Assembly (NCBI GenBank): GCA_026075535.2
Contig: AP026538.1
Coordinates: 2,294,001-2,358,000 of the forward strand
DNA: 64,000 nucleotides
Source: Tricholoma matsutake
Taxonomy: Eukaryota; Basidiomycota; Agaricomycetes; Agaricales; Tricholomataceae
Direction: 5' to 3'
In this document: one piece after another, positions 59,157 to 64,000 of the stretch
Layout of the letters: every line of letters begins with the position of its first letter
How positions within the stretch are numbered: position 1 is the stretch's first letter
Translations under genes and position numbers: made by a program
Notes under the pieces: model-generated
Told to the model about the DNA's origin: nothing
The model's input: only the letters and a program-made list of their open reading frames with translations
Databases searched by the model: none

Positions 59157-59401
59157 TATGCCAATGCTGTTGCTGATGCTGATGCTGTTGCCGAGTACCA
59201 TGTATGCTATCTCTGATCTGTATATTATTAACATTCTTTATAGTGTATCACAAGCAAGAATTGTAAAAGTGTATTTATTTGATACTAGTACATGTTATAC
59301 ATACTATGAGAGCATTCAACAGGGTCCACCAAACCCATATCATTCGATACACTGTATGCATTCGATAGACCATATTATTCAGTACAGTGTAGCTCACCTA
59401 T
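59157..59401 (-). repeat. right TIR of the 12.4-kb KDZ element
   Basis: Inverse partner of 47001-47245, ending CACCTAT just before the DIRS RNase H resumes. Confidence 0.9.
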
Positions 59402-59956
59402 GTGGCCAAAGCCATTGGTTTTGAGCTCCTCATCAACACACTCATGGCTTCAAGTGCACCAGGCAATCATTTCAAAGTCTTTGGTGACAACCGAGGGGTT
59501 ATTGAAGGCTGGTGGAGAGGCAGGAGCAAAAACAAGGCAACAAATGGGGTGTTCTGTAGAATCCATGATGTCACAAGTCTTCACCAGTGCACTATCCACT
59601 CATGCTATGTCCCAAGCAAGGAGAACCCTGCAGATGGCCCCTCCCAAGGTATCTATCCCCCTGAACAGTTCCTGCTCCCAGCCACACCAGTCCGCAAAGA
59701 AATTGAATGCTTCATCATCACCCATGACCAACCTCTGCAACCCACTGAAATCAATGCTCTTTGACATGGAACTACACCACATCCCCTTCCAAAGCCAACC
59801 AAAGAACCACCCCTTGCTGAAAGAGCCTTATTCAATGCCAAATCCCAGCAGTGGGGTGAGACACTCTTCACATCGGCTGAAGACTGGTAGATGGAGAGAG
59901 TGGAATGCCCCACTTCCTAGAAGCGCACTAACCCAAAGCTGACCTATACCCTATCA

Positions 59957-61082
59957 CCCAGATTTAACCCCCGAACAATCCCCACTTTGCCCTCACTGCC
60001 TCTCCCAAGACCGAATCCGACTCTGGAAACCTTACAGCCAACATCCTGCATGTGGGCAAGAAGTCGGAATCTCGAATGAGGATCTCGACCGCATCGGGGA
60101 CGTGATAAGTCACACTTGGACAGAGAACACCAGACAGACATATGGAACTGGACTCCTCATATACCATGTATTCTGTGACAAGAAGCAGATTCCAGAACCC
60201 CAGCGAGCCCCAGCAGACCCACTCTTACTCTCAACCTTTGTTGCGAGTCTAGCCAGATCATACTCAGGAAAAGCAATAGATAATTACTTATATGGAGTCC
60301 GAGCATGGCATGTACTAAATGGTCTAGAGTGGCAACCCAACGAAACCAAAATGGAGGTTTTGCTAAAAGCAGCCACAAACGTCACCCCCAAAACCTCCAA
60401 ATGAAAGAAATGGCAACTGTATACTGTTGAATTCATCACCAAACTCAAAGGCCAGCTGAAGTTGGATGAACCCTTGGATGCAGCTGTCTTCGCATGCCTA
60501 ACAACATGTTTCTATGCCATGGGCTGCATGGGAGAGTTCACAGTCCCCTGACTAAGTGCCTTCAACCCCAACATCCATGTCATGAGAGCTAACCTGAGGT
60601 GGGATCAAGACTGGAATGGTCTACTTTTTACAGAACTATTCGTCCCATGCACCAAGGCAGCACCACAAGGTGAAAAGGTCCAGTGGAGCTGTCAGAATAG
60701 GCCAACAGATCCCGAAGACGCCCTTACCAACCATTTCCATGTCAACAACCCAGCGCCCAATGCTCACCTGTTTGTGTATTGCTCCAAGAAGGCAATTAAA
60801 CCCCTCACCAAAGCCAAGTTCATTGAATGACTTGCACAAGCTGCCAGAGCTGCTGGAGAAGACCCCATGCAGGGACATGGCATCCGCATAGGCTCAACAC
60901 TTGAATACTTGCTTCGAAACCTGCCTTTTGAGGTGGTCAAAACAATGGGCAGATGGGCAAGTAGAGCCTTCACTCTGTATCTGAGAAAGCATGTGCAGGT
61001 CCTGGCACCATACCTCCAAGCCCAGCCTGAACTCCACCAAGAGTTCATGTGCAGCACCATTGAGCTTCCCAAAGTGCATTAG
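59957..61082 (+). pseudogene. DIRS tyrosine recombinase
   Basis: CPHCLSQDRIRLWKPYSQHP, core-binding SHTWTENTRQTYGTGLLIYH, LSTFVASLARSYSGKAIDNY and VRAWHVLNGLEWQ; catalytic domain with the box HGIRIGSTLEYLLRN, then MGRWASRAFTLYLRKH supplying the HxxR histidine and arginine, a Trp in place of the second His, and the Tyr of LYLRKH. TGA at 60402, 60549 and 60828 all replace Arg. Otherwise colinear over about 370 residues. Confidence 0.85.
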
Positions 61083-64000
61083 CTACGAATGCACACTATG
61101 CTTCATAAGTTGATTGTCTACCTCCTAAAATGTGGGCCCCGAGACTCACTCAATGCGTCGCTAGACTCCTACTTGCACACAGTGAGGATCACAGCTCTCT
61201 CGCCCGCCATATTTAGGCTAGGAGTTTGCTCTTGAGTCGGGAGGCGCTATGCGCCTTCGCCCACACAGCTTATATTAGTGCGCAGTAACATAATGGTACT
61301 CACCAATGAAATATGCATTCTAATGGATATTGGATTCCACCTATGGAACACTAAGTGAACACTCAAAGAGTATAACTCTAGCCCACGATGAGCCAACAAG
61401 CGCAAGACTCTACCCCATGGAATACCCGATCTCATACATGCTAAACCCAAACAATTTAAGTCAAAGAATTTTCAGGTACATGGAATAGTTGTGTCACATG
61501 GCATGGCAACTTCACTAACATTGTACATTGTCAGATTATGATCTATACTGATATGTTCGATGGCATGCAACAAGAATGGGCACCACTGAATGACCCAGTC
61601 TTTCAACTTACACCGACATCATTCCATAACCAAGCCAACAACCACTACACTTCTCTTGGATGGCCTGCAATATCCAGAGGAACTAGTGCTGTTCTGGCCC
61701 AGCTTGGCTTGAGGTGGCCTTGGCTTTCTTAAACCTCAGGCCAGGCCACGGCTTTTGTATGTAAAATGTTCAAATTTTGCCCACAGGTCCATTGGTTATA
61801 AACTTATACAGGAAGCTAATTAGAACAATACAAGTCTTCTTGTCCAATAAACGGCCTCAGACTGTGTTCAATCAGGGTAACTACGAGCCACCAATGTACA
61901 AAGAAACAATTTGAATTAAATAAATTTAAACTTGCCTAAAGGCGAGAGAGGGAGGTGGAATTAAATACAGGATGGGGACGGGGTAGGGGTGTTGCGGCTG
62001 GGGTGTGTTGCAGTTTGTGTTGGTGGCGTGGCTTTGGGTGTGTGGACAGCGGATTGGGTCGTTGTCTGTTACGGACCTTGGGTACTGGGTCGTGTTTGTT
62101 CCTACAGCAATGAAGGTGCTTCGGAAAGGAAGACACCAATGCAGAGACCATGATTTGGTTTGGTTGCGACTCGGAGCTTAATGCTTATGCTTCATGTAGG
62201 AACGCCCCACTGGAAACATTGCTGATGTTTGCACAGGTGGCATACCTGATATTTTTGTTGGTGTACATTGTAAAAAAATGGTGAAGCAGTGCATGTTGAG
62301 TAATGGCGGTGAGACGGGACACCCACCGCCACCATTATGGGGACAAGTGTAGTTGGGTATGTGATTGTCAATCAGGTCCTGTTTATGTAGGATTTTTGAC
62401 ATATGTGCGTGTGTCCAGAATCAAGTTGCCGATTGCATTGGCATTCATCAGCCTGATCTCACTGATTGGAACTTACCCTTGTATATGATAACCACGCCAA
62501 GCTCATCAGCTATGTGTCCCCCTCTTCTCCTTTCTCTCTATCATGACTAAACCACACCCTTATAAAAACAGTGACAGGTACCAGAATTCCTGCCCTATGC
62601 ACCATCATCTAATCGTTATCCTCCGCATCCTTGGGCAATATGATCAACCACCAACCTCCCCACTCAGAATCATGATGTCAAACCCATTCACTTCAAGTCC
62701 TGTGTTTATTTCATGTTGCTATTTTGTTCCCTGTGCTTGGTGTCCCTGAGTGCGTGTTCTTCTGCTATGTTTATATTCACCTACATCGTTACGCACCCCA
62801 CTAATCACAGACCCCACTACCGAACCTCAGATCTCCTCATCGCAGCCCTCATCATGGTATCTCCCTTCAACATTGCTTATCATGCAAGCGTAGTCCAGAT
62901 CCTCGAAACAGCACTCTTTCAGGCTGCCCCCCCCATGCAGGGCCGTGGGCTGGAGGCATTCTTGCGCATCCTGTGGGAGGTCCATGGATTTTTCTTTTCT
63001 TCTTGTTTGTATTGAGGGTTTGCGGGTTTGTGGGTGAGTTTGCGGGTTGTAGGTTGGGATTTCTGTGATCTGCGATTTTTGTGTTTTCTGTGATTTTGCA
63101 TCATGCTTTTGTGTTATAGATAACTAACTCTGATCCTAATTTTGACAATAGACTAAATGCTAGCCATCAGTCACCCACCTTGTGCCACATATATGGCAGC
63201 TTCTGTTTGTGCCTATGCCTTCATGTTATTTGTTTCTTGCATAGGGGCTGCTGCCTCATGCACATGTTCGAAAGGGTGGTGAGATCATAGGGAAAGATGC
63301 GGGTATGGGTAGACAAGTGGAACAGGAATGGTCTGGAACTTATAGTTGGGTTTGTGAGGGGGTAGATTCAGAGGTTCGAATTATGATAGGCAGTACAGAT
63401 GTATGAGTTGAATTTGATGCTTGTTTTTTTCCTTCTTTTTGGTATATTCATTCTCTGATTTGGTTAGTTTTTTGAGTTATTGATGCATACTTGGCGAGGA
63501 TTGGATGTACTTTCCATTACTTATAACACAGTTTTTGCGCTGGCCTTGACAGGGATATGATTTTTGCAATGGGTAGAATTGCTAGATACATTGGGATATG
63601 CGAGTGTGGTTACAAATCTAATCTAAGTTCAACATACTAATGATTCTGGGGGTGAATGCGACGGGCTGGGATCTGAGAAATGGAATCTATGATTCCATCC
63701 TGTCAGGTCAAGGGGTGAGCTGAGGAATGACTACGGGCACCAACCTGCAATTATTACTCTGCTCATTAGTCTGAACAACTTAGATTTAACTTGTGAGTCA
63801 CGCTGCGAGCTTTGAGGGCCTAGCGCAATTTTGTCCTTATGAGTCATCACTGATCAGGCAGTGCACATCTCTGAGGCTGATGGCTCTAATGAGCAGAGGT
63901 GGATGGGACATGGGTGGGTGGGTAAAAATCTTGATGACAGAAGCAGATTCGGTAACAGCAAGATAGAAGGAGCTAGCTGCTCTGCGTTGCTGGTTGTAGG
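61083..64000. other. unassigned sequence
   Basis: A small palindrome GGCGC-TAT-GCGCC lies near 61240 and may belong to the DIRS 3' end. Open frames up to 100 codons (62713-63015 plus, 61936-62151 minus) show no motif. No long repeat or TIR was noticed. Confidence 0.3.

Larger units (their letters stand above)
47001..59401 (-). mobile_element. 12.4-kb multigene KDZ (CxC2-type) transposon
   Basis: Long TIRs (about 245 bp, start ATAGGTRAGCTACA) at 47001-47245 and 59157-59401 interrupt the DIRS RNase H. Cargo: a CxC2-type KDZ transposase with its core deleted (minus, 52155-49878), minus genes at 49150-47729 and 57734-54822, plus genes at 52359-54657 and 57896-58625. A 510-bp MITE and a 678-bp solo LTR are nested within. 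GGCAAT-type hexamer repeats pervade it. A clear target duplication is not visible; AAGC occurs near both junctions. Confidence 0.85.
45065..59890 (+). pseudogene. DIRS reverse transcriptase-RNase H, split by the KDZ element
   Basis: A weak Cys/His region precedes VSAVHDQSLHPAPKARRS. RT signatures: LSLIPKSGKPGKCQAVHNFS, ASVCDVAKAYRTIPV, NNFGLTSAGGVYGNLGNAAV. The catalytic box reads WVGDHVFIW where VDD is expected, so one Asp is lost. TGA at 46328-46330 and 46817-46819 (both Arg contexts). RNase H starts YSDASSGIGIAIIIG and is cut after RDIGWAEA at 47000. After the 12.4-kb insertion it resumes KAIGFELLINTLMA, FGDNRGVIEGWWRGRS, SCYVPSKENPADGPSQGIYP, passes a TGA at 59762-59764, and ends QQWGETLFTSAEDW with TAG at 59888-59890. 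Confidence 0.88.
38061..61082 (+). mobile_element. DIRS-like tyrosine-recombinase retroelement, expanded by nested insertions
   Basis: Gag-like gene (38061-44640), reverse transcriptase/RNase H (45065-59890) and tyrosine recombinase (59957-61082) lie in order on plus once the gypsy (38769-44458) and KDZ (47001-59401) insertions are removed. Without them the element would be about 5 kb. RT plus tyrosine recombinase with no DDE integrase identifies the DIRS order. Terminal repeats (inverted or split direct) were not found, so outer limits are approximate. Confidence 0.85.

Noticed and set aside
47001..59401. TET/JBP oxygenase gene, known to travel with some fungal KDZ elements
   Set aside because: No HxD...H double-stranded beta-helix signature was found in any frame; the accessory genes do not resemble it.

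Overview
This is eukaryotic DNA from a filamentous fungus, most likely an agaricomycete basidiomycete. Evidence: many 50-60 nt spliceosomal introns; KDZ transposases with CxC2, CxC5 and CxC6 cysteine clusters; Plavaka-like transposase; a chromodomain Ty3/gypsy element; a DIRS-like tyrosine-recombinase retroelement; a fungal Helitron. Genus cannot be read from the sequence. No rRNA, tRNA, CRISPR or clear housekeeping gene is visible. The window is a transposon graveyard with elements nested inside one another.

Layout. 1-5.5 kb: tip of an unrecognised minus-strand gene, LTR-like sequence, a decayed Plavaka-like transposase. 5.5-10.1 kb: a KDZ transposon with terminal inverted repeats (TIRs), its CxC5/CxC6 transposase facing a second gene with a GRF-like zinc finger. 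13.7-19.7 kb: a Copia element with two 289-bp LTRs and AGATG target duplication, interrupted by a 707-bp solo LTR (GGATG duplication). 19.7-21.8 kb: tRNA-derived SINE and tandem repeats. 22.7-29.3 kb: a minus-strand Helitron, interrupted by a foldback MITE and by a complete 3,157-bp Tc1/mariner-like element. 29.3-33.6 kb: CpG-retaining, mostly unassigned sequence with one possible gene. 33.8-36.9 kb: a second complete Tc1/mariner-like element (3,102 bp). 37.2-37.7 kb: integrase-like fragment. 38.1-61.1 kb: one DIRS-like element stretched by two large insertions, a 5.7-kb gypsy element (CATCC duplication) and a 12.4-kb multigene KDZ element that itself holds a 510-bp MITE and a 678-bp solo LTR. 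61.1-64.0 kb: nothing recognised.

Most noteworthy. (1) Both Tc1/mariner-like elements have TA target duplications, 61-73 bp TIRs and the same two-gene plan: transposase on one strand and a convergent accessory gene with a SAM-like C-terminal domain on the other. (2) The 12.4-kb KDZ element carries at least four accessory genes in divergent pairs but has lost its catalytic core. (3) One solo LTR has six consecutive stem-loops, nearly all with an AAGYC loop. (4) Nearly all decay is C-to-T at CpG: 11 of 12 Copia LTR differences, 9 of 10 gypsy LTR differences, and most premature stops are TGA where CGA (Arg) is expected. This points to long-term CpG methylation of the elements. Removing insertions plus one target-duplication copy restores reading frames in several hosts, which confirms the insertion history.
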